Positions 10,686-20,780 of a stretch of DNA of 64,000 nt are shown one piece after another; the stretch's first letter is position 1; the number at the start of each line of letters is the position of its first letter. The DNA lies in NCBI GenBank assembly GCA_022316685.1, contig JAKJHU010000369.1, positions 124,001 through 188,000 on the forward strand, in the 5' to 3' direction. A model generated the notes under the pieces. The model saw only the letters and a program-made list of their open reading frames with translations. It did not search any database and had not been told where the DNA came from. The stretch is from Progne subis subis. Its lineage: Eukaryota > Chordata > Aves > Passeriformes > Hirundinidae. Made by a program: the position numbers and the translations under genes.

Positions 10686-11169
10686 TGCTGCCAAAAACCA
10701 GGCCGTGCCAAACCAATACAGCTTTTTCTGCTAAATTTGCTTATTTCTGAAAAGAGCTTCATTCCCATTCCTTGTTACAAGGGAACTATTTCTTTCTGCA
10801 CAGCTACAGCTTTTTGCACAGTTCAAGCATTATCTTGTTGCCTCGGCATCAGGGCCCATCAGGCTGAGTCTGACCTGTCCTTTCTCCAAGCTGCAAACAG
10901 AACCTGCCCCCAGCCAGTGCCCTGCAAACAGGCAGGGTTCTGTAGGGCCAGGGAGAGTTCACAGAGATTTGGGGTCTGTGAGTGCTGGCAGGGAGAGATC
11001 AGGCCCAGGGAAACACCTGCAGGGGGAATATCTCCAGGAAGCAGAGTGAGTCCCTGTCCCTGAGCCCCATGGCCTCCAGTCCCTGCTGCAGGGCCAGACC
11101 TGACTCTGCTGCTCTCTGGGGCTGGGACAGGGGCAGGGAGAGTCTGGACTCTGCAGTGCCAGCCAGAGG

Positions 11170-11505
11170 AAAACAATGGACCTTTGGTTATACAGGTCCC
11201 TGCAGTGTCACAATGGTCTCCATGGTTCCATGAGGCCATGAAGAGGAAAAATGGCTGCTGGATTCCTTGGGGCCCCTGCAATGTAACAATTTCATCCTGG
11301 TTCCATGAGACCACAAAGCGTCACTATGGTCCACTTGGTTTCATGAGGTCCTGCAGTGCCACAATGGCCCCTCGGTTCTAAGAGCTCCTGCAATGGCAGA
11401 GAGGTGTCCTTGGTGACAGAGTGACACAAGTGACCCTTGGTCACACCAGGCCCCGCAGTGTCACACGGCACCTTTGGTTCTGTGGGGCCGCAGTGTCTGT
11501 TCTGC
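11170..11505. repeat. Degenerate ~40-45-bp minisatellite (TGCAGTGTCACAATGG...TTCCATGAGG)
   Basis: Repeated CTGCAGTG(T/C)CACAATGG and GGTTCCATGAGG elements. The same unit family appears at 20,650-20,830, 43,690-43,900 and 60,190-60,540, so it is dispersed as well as duplicated with the arms. Confidence 0.7.
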
Positions 11506-12069
11506 TGGTGAGCAGGGTCAGCACCAAAGACACAGACACTAAGTTCCGGAATTCTGTGATTTATTATAATGCAAAAGTGCAAAGAATCAGCAAAGGAGAA
11601 GCTCAGCAATGCACCCAATCATCACTACCAAAGATTGCCTGCAGTGATTAAGAAAGAGACAGCACCAGGTCCCCTCAGACTTTCCCATCACCCAGATCCA
11701 CACATCAGCTGGGGAAGCTGTCACAGCCAAGGACTGCAGAGCCTCTCCCGGACACTGGGAATTCCTGCAGGTGCCTCCAGCCCCAGGTGAGGCTCCAACC
11801 TGGCTGTGAGAGGGCCCAGCTCTGACAGTGCTGAATAAACAAACTGACAGCACTTCTAGTGCAGGAACATCTGCTTTCATTCTCCTCTTGGGTTTCACCC
11901 AAAGCCTGGCCAGGGTTCAAGGAAGAACCAAGGGATCTGATGCTGACCATACACCCCTAAAGAAGGCCAGATGTCAGATTTCATGGCTTTTTCTAGCTTC
12001 TAAACACAGAAAGGTCAATATATGTTTCACTGATGAGTGGATACACCCATGAGTGCTAATGACCATGCA
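11506..12069. other. Spacer shared with the third copy
   Basis: Mirrored at 59,655-60,190. No gene recognised. The homology stops at ...CCATGCA where the LTR at 12,070 begins. Confidence 0.6.
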
Positions 12070-12661
12070 TGTTCTGGAAAAAATAAGAGAGAGTCAGAGA
12101 CTTGCTGGTTTTGTATGTTTCTTTATTATCAACCTTGGCCTTGGGGCAGAGCTTGCTTGCTCCCTTGGCAACGTGGAGGAGGAGGTACACACAGCTTCGC
12201 TTCACAGCAAAGCTGGGGACTCCCACCCCCCCTCACGGGCTTTTTCCCTTGCCGGGGAGTCCGTTTCGCGTCGCTGATCAGGGGTCGTCCAGTGATGGGG
12301 GACTCCTTCTCAGGTCACATGCGACTAAATGAAGCTGCTTCGGCGGACCCCCGTATTTCTTGCACTAGTCTAAAATGTGACTACAGTTCTGGATTTTACT
12401 TTGGTTCCCTGCTTTTCAGAGTCTCTTGTTCTTGGGTTGTTCCCAGAATTCCAGCGTTCTTTTTATTTGCATATTCAGACACTATCCGGCAAATGGGAGC
12501 AGAGATACAGGTAATAAGGTGAATTCTTAATTAACAAACAAGTAAATAAGGTAATAAATCAGTATTAAAACAGGAATAAGGCAAATTCTTTATACATAAT
12601 GGAATTACTTAACAATCAAGTAACTAAAACACAGATCATTGAACAGAATTTATTTATAACA
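12070..12661 (-). mobile_element. LTR of the class I ERV family seen at 45,978
   Basis: Plus-strand ends are TGTTCTGG...TTTATAACA (592 bp). It is ~95% alike by eye to the LTR at 45,978-46,572, which is joined to its own polypurine tract and pol on the minus strand; orientation is taken from that copy. Left flank ...CCATGCA is host DNA: the empty site is at ~59,660 in the third copy. The right flank is not host DNA but ERVL internal sequence, and no target duplication is found, so the right junction is rearranged. Confidence 0.8.
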
Positions 12662-13139
12662 CCAGGGGAAACCTTTTCCCAACCCTTCACCCGGCTCTTT
12701 GGGCCTACCCCACCAGTCTTTGAAGGGTTCAAATCTCTGAATGTTAATGACATCATACAGTGGCTGGTGTTGCTGGTATGCCTGTTCTGTTTAGCATTTA
12801 GAGGTAAGGGGAGACTGACCTGGATAACCACCCTGATACCTCCCCTAGAGAATAAGGATACTGCCCCACAGCCTGACCCTGCCCCACAGCCTGACCCTGC
12901 CCACAGCCTGAGCCTGCCCCACAGCCTGCCTCAGGAATAAACCACCCAGATTGGGTGAAAGAGATAGGTGAGATGCTGAGGGAGTACCTTTCCCCTGTAG
13001 TAGCCTCATTAGCCCCAGCTGCTGGGAAACCCTCCCCCTGCCCCGACAAAGGAGAGTCTGATGGTGCAGCAGCGGAACCCACAGACGTCACAACCGTCCA
13101 GGTTCCAGCTGAACCACAGGGGCACCCCAGCCAGCAGCA

Positions 13140-14072
13140 GTGGCCCCTGTGGAAACAAAGAAGTACAAGGTGAAATCAGAGCACCCAGGCAACAAGGATA
13201 AGAAAGGAGGGCCCTCACAACCCGCGGGGGAGTCAGAGGTTGAGATCATTACTGAGTCCCTGACATATGAAAGTCTCCGTAATCTGCAAAAAGATCTTGC
13301 ACGACAGGGACGTGAGGCTTATACAGCCTGGTTAGTTCGGGTCTGGGACCTTATTGGAACAGGCGTGCAGCTAGATAGTAGTGAGGCAAGGAATTTGGGA
13401 CCCTTGACCCAGGACTCAGGTGTGAATCAGGTATTCATAAGGGAGCCAGGGCCCCTTTCCCTTTATGAGCGGCTTTTAATGAATGTGAGGGAGAGGTTTG
13501 TCCACAGAGATAGAATGCAGGAGCACCTACAGTATATCGATGACATCATTGTGTGGGGAAACACGGCAATGGAAGTGTTTGAGAAAGGAGAGAAGGTCAT
13601 CCAAATTCTCCTGAAAGCTGGTTTTGCCATCAAGCAGAGCAAGGTCAAGGGACCTGCCCAAGAGATCCAGTTCCTGGGAGTAAAGTGGCAAGATGGACAG
13701 CGGCAGATTCCCACTGAGGTTATCAACAAGATCACCGCAATGTCTCCACCGACCAGCAAGAAGGAAACACAAGCTTTCCTAGGCACCATAGGTTTCTGGA
13801 GGATGCACATTCCTGAGTACAGCCAGATTGTGAGCCCTCTCTACCTGGTCACCCGCAAGAAGAACGATTTCCACTGGGGCCCTGAACAGCAACAAGCCTT
13901 TGCCCAGATCAAACAGGAGATTGCTCATGCAGTAGCCCTTGGCCCAGTGAGGACAGGACCAGATGTGAAGAATGTGCTCTACTCAGCAGCCGGGAACAAT
14001 GGCCTGTCCTGGAGCCTTTGGCAGAAGGTGCCTGGTGAGACTCGGGGCCGACCACTGGGATTCTGGAGCTGA
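13140..14072 (+). pseudogene. ERVL gag/RT in-frame deletion fusion
   Basis: 311 codons, open to TGA at 14,070. The first ~125 residues are lysine-rich and then capsid-like gag (TAWLVRVWDL...LYERLLMNVRERF). They run straight into the RT palm motif YIDDIIVWG (~13,538), followed by the thumb/connection region. The RT fingers, protease and nucleocapsid are absent, so a deletion joined gag to mid-RT without shifting the frame. It cannot encode a working polymerase. Confidence 0.85.
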
Positions 14073-14924
14073 AGCTACAGAGGGTCCGAAGCCAACTACA
14101 CTCCAACAGAGAAGAAAATCTTGGCTGCCTATGAAGGAGTTCAAGCAGCCTCAGAGGTGATTGGCACAGAAGCACAACTCCTGCTGGCACCTCGACTACC
14201 GGTGCTGGGGTAGATGTTTAAAGGAAAGGTTCCCTCCACTCATCACGCCACCGACACCATGTGGAGCAAATGGATTGCCCTCATCACTCAGCGCGCCCGC
14301 ATTGGAAACCCAAATCGCCCTGGGATTTTGGAGATAATTACAAACTGGCCGGAAGGTGAAAACTTTGGTCTCACAGATGAAGAGGAGTAGGAACAAGTGA
14401 CACGTGCAGAAGAGGGTCCACCATACAACCAACTGCCAGCAGAAGAAACATGCTATGCTCTTTTCACTGATGGTTCCTGCCGCATCGTAGGGATGAAACG
14501 AAAGAGGAAAGCAGCCGTATGGAGCCCCACACGACAGGTTGCAGAAGCCACTGAAGGAGAAGGTAGGTCAAGCCAACTTGCTGAACTCAAAGCTGTTCAA
14601 CTGGCCCTGGACATTGCTGAAAGAGAGAAGTGGCCAAAGCTCCACCTCTACACTGATTCGTAGATGGTGGCCAATGCTCTGTGGGGTTGGCTGGACAGGT
14701 GGAAAAAGGCCAATTGGCAGCGTAGGGGAAAGCCAATCTGGGCTGCAGATGAGTGGAAGGACATTGCCACTCGGGTAGAAAAGCTACCTGTCAAAGTCCG
14801 TCATGTAGATGCCCATGTCCCCGAGAGTCGGGCTAATGAGGAGCACCGAAACAACGAGCAGGTAGATCAAGCTGCAAAGATAGAGGTGTCAAAGATAGAC
14901 TTAGATTAGCAACACAAGGGAGAG
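14073..14924 (+). pseudogene. ERVL RNase H region, five in-frame stops at or near it
   Basis: Continues the frame of the gag/RT fusion. LFTDGSCR (~14,460) and LYTDS (~14,645) are RNase H active-site motifs, and VRHVDAHVPES (~14,800) is the C-terminal part. Stops are TGA 14,070, TAG 14,211, TAG 14,388, TAG 14,661 and TAG 14,907. No frameshift separates these pieces. Confidence 0.85.
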
Positions 14925-15782
14925 TTGTTCCTAGCTCGATGGGCCCATGATGCCTCAGGTCACCAGGGCAGAGATGCCACCTATAAGTGGGCACGAGACC
15001 GAGGGGTGGATCTAACCATGGACAGTATTTCTCAGGTTATCCATGACTGTGAGACGTGTGCTGCCATCAAACAGGCCAAGCGGGTGAAGCCCCTATGGTA
15101 TGGCGGGCGATGGTCCAAGTATAAGTATGGGGAAGCCTGGCAGATTGACTACATCACCCTTCCCCAAACCCGCCAAGGCAAGCGCCATGTGCTGACCATG
15201 GTGGAAGCCACCACTGGATGGTTGGAGACCTACCCTGTGCCTCACACTACTGCCCGGAACACCATCCTGGGCCTAGAGAAGCAAGTCCTGTGGAGACATG
15301 GTACCCCTGAGAGGATTGAGTCAGACAACGGGACTCATTTCAAGAACAGCCTTATTAACACCTGGGCTAGAGAACATGGCATTGAGTGGGTGTACCATAT
15401 TCCCTACCATGCACCTGCTGCAGGCAAAGTGGAGAGGCACAATGCATTGTTAAAAACCAGTTGAAAGCATTGGGGGGGGGGATCTTTCAAGAATTGGGAG
15501 CAGCACTTGGCAAAGGCCACCTGGTTGGTCAACACCCGAGGCTCCACCAACCGAGCAGGACCCGCCCAGGCTGAGCCTCTGCATACAACAGATGCAGATA
15601 AAGTCCCAGTGGTGCATGTCAGAGGTCTGTTAGGGAAGACAGTGTGGATCAGGTCTGCCTCAAGTACAGACAAACCCATTCGTGGGATTGTCTTTGCTCA
15701 GGGACCAGGTTGCACATGGTGGATAATGCAGAAAGATGGAACAACCCGATGTGTACCTCAGGGAGATCTGATTGTTGGGTGA
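14925..15782 (+). pseudogene. ERVL integrase, frameshifted near its C terminus
   Basis: The first part (to 15,464) carries the HHCC zinc-binding region (HDASGHQGRD...CETCAAIK) and the DDE catalytic triad: D in QIDYI (~15,147), D in ESDNGTHF (~15,324), E in GKVERHN (~15,432). A run of nine G at ~15,472 marks a frameshift. The C-terminal domain then continues in another frame and ends at TGA ~15,780. The catalytic residues are intact but the gene is split. Confidence 0.9.
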
Positions 15783-16118
15783 GAATAATTTGTAAACATC
15801 ACTGTTTGCTGAATGCTATTGCCATTGTCTGTACATTAAACCATGCAGAATGAAATAGAAGGAAATGTGTAAGTGAGAGGGTATGTGTTAACTGTTGAAG
15901 GTATGAGCAAGTGTTGAAGGTATGAGTAAGTGAGAGAAGAATCCTGCTGCCCTGCAGCCTGGGGCCTGGATTCAGTGGCTCAGTGTGGAACGTGACAGGA
16001 GCATGACGGGTATTGCTTGTATTGTTTTTGTTTTGTGGGGAGAATGGATGGAAGTTTTATGTGGAATATACATTGGTTCTGTCTGTAAGTCAACGATATG
16101 AGGATAAGGGGTGGAAGA
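15783..16118 (+). other. ERVL 3' untranslated region and polypurine tract
   Basis: Non-coding stretch between integrase and the 3' LTR. It ends in AGGATAAGGGGTGGAAGA, a purine-rich tract where plus-strand synthesis would start, directly before the LTR's TGTCCT. Confidence 0.65.
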
Positions 16119-16772
16119 TGTCCTAAGGTGACTGTGTATCCCCAATCGTCTGTTGGGTGCAGTGGGGGGGGCAAGCGCGGTTTTTTTTTTCCCCAGGAAA
16201 ACTCTGCTCCTCGAAGTGACCTTGAAGCGGGGGAACTGGAACTCGGCAAGACTGAAGAAGCTCTGTTGTTTTTTTTTCCCCAGCAGTTAGTTAGTTTAGT
16301 GCTAGCGTAGTTAGACGCTGTAGAATAGCTGAAGCTTTTTTTTGCTTTTTTTTCTTTTTCTTTTTTCCTTTTTTTCCTTTTTTTCCTTTTTTTCTTTTTT
16401 TGCCCTCTCCTCAGAACTGTTCCAACCTCTCCAGACTGAGGACCTGGGGAAGCACCGGGGGCCTCCACAGGGGACCCACCCCACCGAGACCACCAAGACC
16501 AGCCCTGCACATCTCCTTTTCTCCCAACGCCAGTGGAGACAGAGCGGCAGAGCACAGTGACAATCTTCAAGAGGAGACTTTCTTTAAGTTTGTTATCCCT
16601 CCGTAAGCGGCACAAAGCTCTTGTCATCAGGTATTGTGCTGGGAGTGCTTTGCCTGTTTAATAAACAGGTTTTTCCACTTTTCTCTGAGGAAGTCTTTTC
16701 CTGAACTGGTTGGGGAAGGGGAGGGGGGTCCTGTGGGAGTGTTTCTCCCAAAATCTGCCTGAAACCGGAACA
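16119..16772 (+). mobile_element. ERVL-associated LTR, first of a tandem pair
   Basis: TGTCCTAAGG...CCGGAACA, 654 bp. It contains a pyrimidine tract (16,336-16,400) and an AATAAA-type signal in GTTTAATAAACAGG (~16,660). It directly follows the polypurine tract, so it acts as the 3' LTR. Confidence 0.8.
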
Positions 16773-16781
16773 GGGGTGGAA
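16773..16781 (+). other. Nine-base polypurine-like linker between tandem LTRs
   Basis: GGGGTGGAA separates the two LTRs and matches the core of the tract before the first LTR. Confidence 0.6.
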
Positions 16782-17819
16782 TGTCCTGGGGTGACTGTGT
16801 ATCCCCAATTGTCTGTTGGGTGCAAAGTGGGGCGGAAGCGCCGTTTGTTTTTTCCCCAGGAAAACTCTGCTCATTGGAGTGACCTTGAAGTGAGGGAGTT
16901 GGAACGCTGCAAGACTGAAGAAGCTCTGTTGTTTTTTTCCCCAGCAGTTAGTTAGTTTAGTGCTAGCATAGTTAGACGCTGTAGAATAGCTGAAGCTTTT
17001 TGCCTTTTTTTTTCCTTTTTTTCCCTTTTTTTCCTTTCTTTTTTTCTTTTTTTCCCTCTCCTCGGAACTGTTCCAACCTCTCCAGACTAAGGATCTGGGG
17101 GAAGCACCAGGGGCCTCCACAGGGGACCCACCCCACCAAGACCAGCCCTGCACATCTCCTTTTCCCCAACGCCAGCGGAGACGGAGCGGTGGAGCACAGT
17201 GACAATCTTCAAGAGGAGAGACTTTCTTTAAGTTTGTTATCCCTCCGTAAGTGGCACGAAGCTCTTGTCATTGGGTATTGTGCTGGGAGTGCTTTGCCTG
17301 TTTAATAAACAGGTTTTTTCCACTTCTCTCTGAGGAAGTCTGTAACCGAGACACGCAAAGCAGTTACACGGAGAGAGAGGTTTTTTCCCAGGGCAGAGGT
17401 TCCTCTGTCCAGCTCAAGCTGAGACAGGGTGGAGAGAGAGCCTCTTTGTTTACTTCTTACTTTTTATACATTTGTGGGTCTGGCCAAAGATTGGCTTTTT
17501 GGAGTTTTTCACCTTTCAGCCAAGTGGCTGGACCAACTGTCAGTTACAATTGTTTTCAGCTTAGAAATATGCAAACAAAGGACAGAGAATGAAAAACAAA
17601 GGATTTGTTTATGTTACATCTGTGGGAAAAAGGTAGAAAACTGCTTTTAATATTGTACAGTAACTAAAAAAGATCTGACTCCGTTTTATGAAAATTCAAA
17701 AGGCTAATAAAAAACTCAGAAAAAACAGGGTAACAGAAATCTTTTCCTGAACCAGATGGAGGAGGGGAGGGGAGCCCCTTGGGAGGGGTTTCTCCCAAAA
17801 TCTGCCTGAAACCACCACA
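16782..17819 (+). mobile_element. Second ERVL-type LTR, interrupted by a solo LTR
   Basis: TGTCCTGGGG...AACCACCACA. It aligns with the LTR at 16,119 along its length. After removal of the 395-bp insert and its 6-bp duplication (17,341-17,741) about 637 bp remain. The LTR resumes at TTTTCCTGAACCAG after the insert. Confidence 0.82.
17341..17735 (-). mobile_element. Solo LTR nested in the ERVL LTR
   Basis: Plus-strand ends TGTAACCGAG...GGGTAACA, 395 bp. Flanks GAAGTC (17,335-17,340) and GAAATC (17,736-17,741) form a 6-bp target duplication with one mismatch. Orientation is from the related copy at 18,077, whose TATA and polyadenylation signals are on the plus strand. Confidence 0.88.
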
Positions 17820-18076
17820 ACATCCTCAGGCAGGACTGGAGAAGCTCGGATGGTGGGATGCTGCAAACTCTTCTCCTCACTCTTTCAGCCCTGCTCATCC
17901 CTGGTGCCCCTCGCTGCCCCACAAAGCTCCCACAGAGAGGCAAAGCCGGAGGAGGGAGGCACCAGCGCGGAGGCTCTGCAATTTCTGCCAAAGGAGCTTC
18001 ATGCCCCAAAGCAAGGAATACGTAAATGCTGCTTGGTGCTGGCCACAGGGAGGCAGGGACGAGGAATGAAGTGATC
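17820..18076. other. Short spacer between solo LTRs
   Basis: About 0.26 kb with no recognised gene; one short CAAAGC-rich open frame is not informative. Confidence 0.5.
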
Positions 18077-18463
18077 TGTTACCCTGGTTTTTCTGAGTTT
18101 TTAAAAGCCTTTTGAATTTCATAAATGGAGTCAGATCTTTTTAGTTACTGTACAATATTATGAGCAGTTTCTATCTTTTCCCACAGATGTAACATAAACA
18201 AATCCTTTGTTTTTCATTCTCTGTCTTTTGTTTGCATATTTCTAACCTGAAAACAATTGTAACTGACAGTTGGTTTAGCCACTTGGCTGAAAGGTGAAAA
18301 ACCCCAGAAGCCAATCTTCTGCTAGACCCACAAATGTATAAAATGTAAGAAATAAAACAAAGGGGCTCTCTCTCCGCCTGTCTCGGCTTGAGCCAGATTG
18401 GAGGAACCTCTGCTCTGTGAAACCTCTTGTCTGCGTGTGGCTGCTTTGTGTGTCTCAGTGACA
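18077..18463 (+). mobile_element. Solo LTR, same family as 17,341, opposite orientation
   Basis: TGTTACCCTG...TCTCAGTGACA, 387 bp. It has a TATA-like TGTATAAAATG (~18,335) and AATAAA (~18,351). Flanks GTGATC (18,071-18,076) and GTGACC (18,464-18,469) form a 6-bp target duplication with one mismatch. Confidence 0.88.
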
Positions 18464-18469
18464 GTGACC

Positions 18470-19033
18470 CTCAGTGTAGAAATCGCTCCTCTGCTGTGGA
18501 CTCCAGGACGGTGTGGATGAATGCAGGAGAGAGATTTCTGAAGTTGGGTTTTAGAAGATGAGGTTTATTGTAAAGGATGGGGAGGCCTTGCTTTGCGCTG
18601 CCAGGCTGCAGCTCGTGGCAAGGCCTAGGAAGTGGGGGGAGGGAGAGGTAGGGAGAGGAAATTCCAAGAGAGGAAAGTCCCCGGGGAAGGGTGCCAGGCA
18701 AAGAGGACATCCAGCCCCCTTGGGACCCCTTATCAGGGGGCTTCAAGGTGGGCTGGGAAAGGACTTGTGCCAATGGGGTTACAGATACCTGATACTTCAG
18801 GGGAGGGTTACAGGTGTGGGATGAACCATACATTGGGGGTGAAACAGAACATTCCATTTGACCTGGGTCTGGCTGCAGGTGACCTCCAGCTGGTCACAGA
18901 ACTGTTTTCCCAGATATCCAGTAACTCTCAAACATCAAAACTTGCTTTCAATTCTATCTCACTTACAGGTTTCTCATTCACAGAGTCTAAGCAGTCATAT
19001 TTATAGGGCTTTCTGGCTTCATCCACCCCAACA
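18470..19033. other. Unassigned spacer at the inner end of the duplication
   Basis: No gene or repeat recognised between the solo LTR and the start of the right arm. Confidence 0.5.
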
Positions 19034-19164
19034 TTGCAGAAAGAAATAGTTACCTTGTAACAAGGAATGTGAATGAAGCCCTTTCCAGAAATCAGCAAAT
19101 TTAGCAGAGCAAGTTGTATTGGTTTGGCACAGCCTGGATTTTGGCAGCAGGGGCACCAGGGTAT

Positions 19165-19325
19165 CCATGGGAGATGCAGAGATCCACTCTCAGCCCCTGG
19201 GGATCCATGGGGATGCAGAGATCCACTATCAGCCCATGGGGATCCATGGGGATGCAGAGATCCACTCTCAGCCCATGGGGATCCATGGGGATGCAGAGAT
19301 CCACCCACAGCCCCTGGGGAGGTGC
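19165..19325. repeat. 39-bp minisatellite, 4 units
   Basis: Reverse-complement version of the array at 10,373, with GAGATCCACTCTCAGCCC units at 39-bp steps (19,178, 19,217, 19,256, 19,295). Confidence 0.9.
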
Positions 19326-20455
19326 CCATCCCAGAGCGGGTGGATGCCTGGATGAGGCTGTGATCCCGTGGGAGACCCGGTGGAGAGAGGGGGCCCTGCT
19401 TCCAGGCTGGAGCAGCCTGTCCTTGGAGGACTGCACCCCGTGGGAGGAGAGCCCCATGCTGCAGCAGTTTGGGAGGACTGTGTGCCCGTGGGAGGGACTC
19501 ACGTTGCAGCAGGTGCAGTAGGGCTGCTGCTCGTGAGAGTGGACCCACGCTGGGGCAGTTCATGGAGAACTGTATCCAGTGGGAGGGACTCCATGGCCAC
19601 ATGGGGGAAGGGCTCCTCTCCCAGAGCACCAGAAGAAGATCTCTAGATGAAATGAGAAAACTCCCATGCCCTGTCTCTCTGTGCTGTGGTGGGAAGAAGG
19701 GAGGGGCTGGGTGGAAAAAAGGTGTTTTAAGGGTTTATTTTACCTCTCATTATGTTCCTCTGATTCTGTTAGTATTAAAATTCACTTTGCAACTTGAGCC
19801 TTTTTTGAATTTGAAGTATTTCTCCTGGTCCTTATGTCACTCATGAGCTGTTCGTTAATATTTTTTTCTTTCTCTGCCCAGCTGTGGCAGGGGAGGGTGA
19901 GTGAAGGACTCTTGTGGGTGCCTGGCAGTGGGCCAGTGTCCAATCATGACACAAGGTAACTGCAAACAGCTGACCCCTGGCTATTTGAGCAGGCAATCTT
20001 ATAGAGCATTTGCAGGAAGCAGGGGCAATAAGTTCAAGCCCCAGGAAGTTTTCTGAGCCTTCATCAAAACAACCACCAGGAGGGTGACGAGCACAGACCA
20101 CGCTTATACTACAAGGGCTTACCTAAACATGTGATTAGAAAATATGTACAATATGAAGGTTGGAAAGTATTATGTGAACATTAAAAAAAACAACCAAAAA
20201 AAAGTATAAAAGCTAGTACTGTGTGAAGGACACACAAATGAGTTTGTGGTGGAGCTATCCCCCTCACTCCTGATGTCGAATAAACAGATACCTGCTCTAA
20301 AAGCCTTATAGTATGGGTTACTGTTTTCTTGCCTAGTTTTCCCGCGGTTTTCTTACCCACCTCATTGCCTGTAAAGTTGGACATACCAGCAGGAATTCCC
20401 AGTTGTTGGGAGAGGCTCTTTAGTCCCTGGCTATGAAAGCTTCCCACTGCTGATG

Positions 20456-20780
20456 GGTGAACGTGGATGATGGCAACATAGTAACTGGTGATGGATCTTT
20501 CTTAATCACTGCAGGCAATCTTTGATAGTGATGTTTGGGTGAATTGCTGAGCTTCTCCTTTTGTGATTCTTTGCAGTTCTGCATTATGTAAATTACATTA
20601 TTCCTTAGGTGTGTGTCAGTTTTGCGTGCTGACCCTGCTCACCTGCAAAATGGACACAGCAGGCCCCAGAGAACCAAAGGTGTCTTGTGACACTGCAGGG
20701 CCTGGTGTGACCAAGGGAACCATAGTGACACTGTGGGGCAAATGGAACCAAGGGACCAGTGTGACGCTGTGGAGACTCAT
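20456..20780. repeat. ~320-bp segment retained only in the right arm
   Basis: Sits between CTGATG and TGGAACCAAGG, which are nearly adjacent in the left arm (~9,215) and third copy (~62,398). It is related to the neighbouring units at 11,290-11,700 and 60,010-60,330, including the TTAATCACTGCAGGCAATCT block. Confidence 0.75.

Larger units (their letters stand above)
1..10800 (+). repeat. Left arm of a ~10.8-kb inverted duplication
   Basis: Read on the opposite strand, this segment matches 19,034-33,909 in order along its whole length. Matched landmarks (left/right) are: OR gene 2-682/33,908-33,224; CR1 1,632-3,475/32,270-30,540; TGACATCA-type minisatellite 3,900-4,065/30,135-29,935; LTR-like block 6,063/27,986; OR fragment 7,313/22,673; poly-T 7,571/poly-A 22,397; 39-bp minisatellite 10,373-10,685/19,325-19,165. 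Homology ends at 10,800 (TTTCTTTCTGCA) opposite 19,034. The left side runs off the window at base 1. Small indels and repeat-number differences separate the arms; GC-rich stretches look nearly identical. Confidence 0.9.
12662..15782 (+). mobile_element. ERVL (class III) internal region, internally deleted, no env
   Basis: Retroviral internal sequence of the ERVL type: gag remnant, reverse transcriptase, RNase H and integrase in order, and no env before the 3' LTR, as is normal for ERVL. The gag-to-pol part is shortened by an in-frame deletion. The 5' LTR and primer site are missing; the sequence starts directly at the end of an unrelated LTR. The pol frame stays the same from 13,140 to 15,464 and is broken by five stop codons, then shifted at a G run. 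Confidence 0.88.

Noticed and set aside
10157..10768. 203-codon frame with a 13-residue repeat (SMGMQRSTLSPWG-type)
   Set aside because: Product of a 39-bp minisatellite that is open in several frames on both strands; not conserved in the shorter arrays.
16336..17055. Long pyrimidine tracts as possible splice or triplex elements
   Set aside because: They are part of the LTR sequence and occur in both tandem LTRs at the same place.
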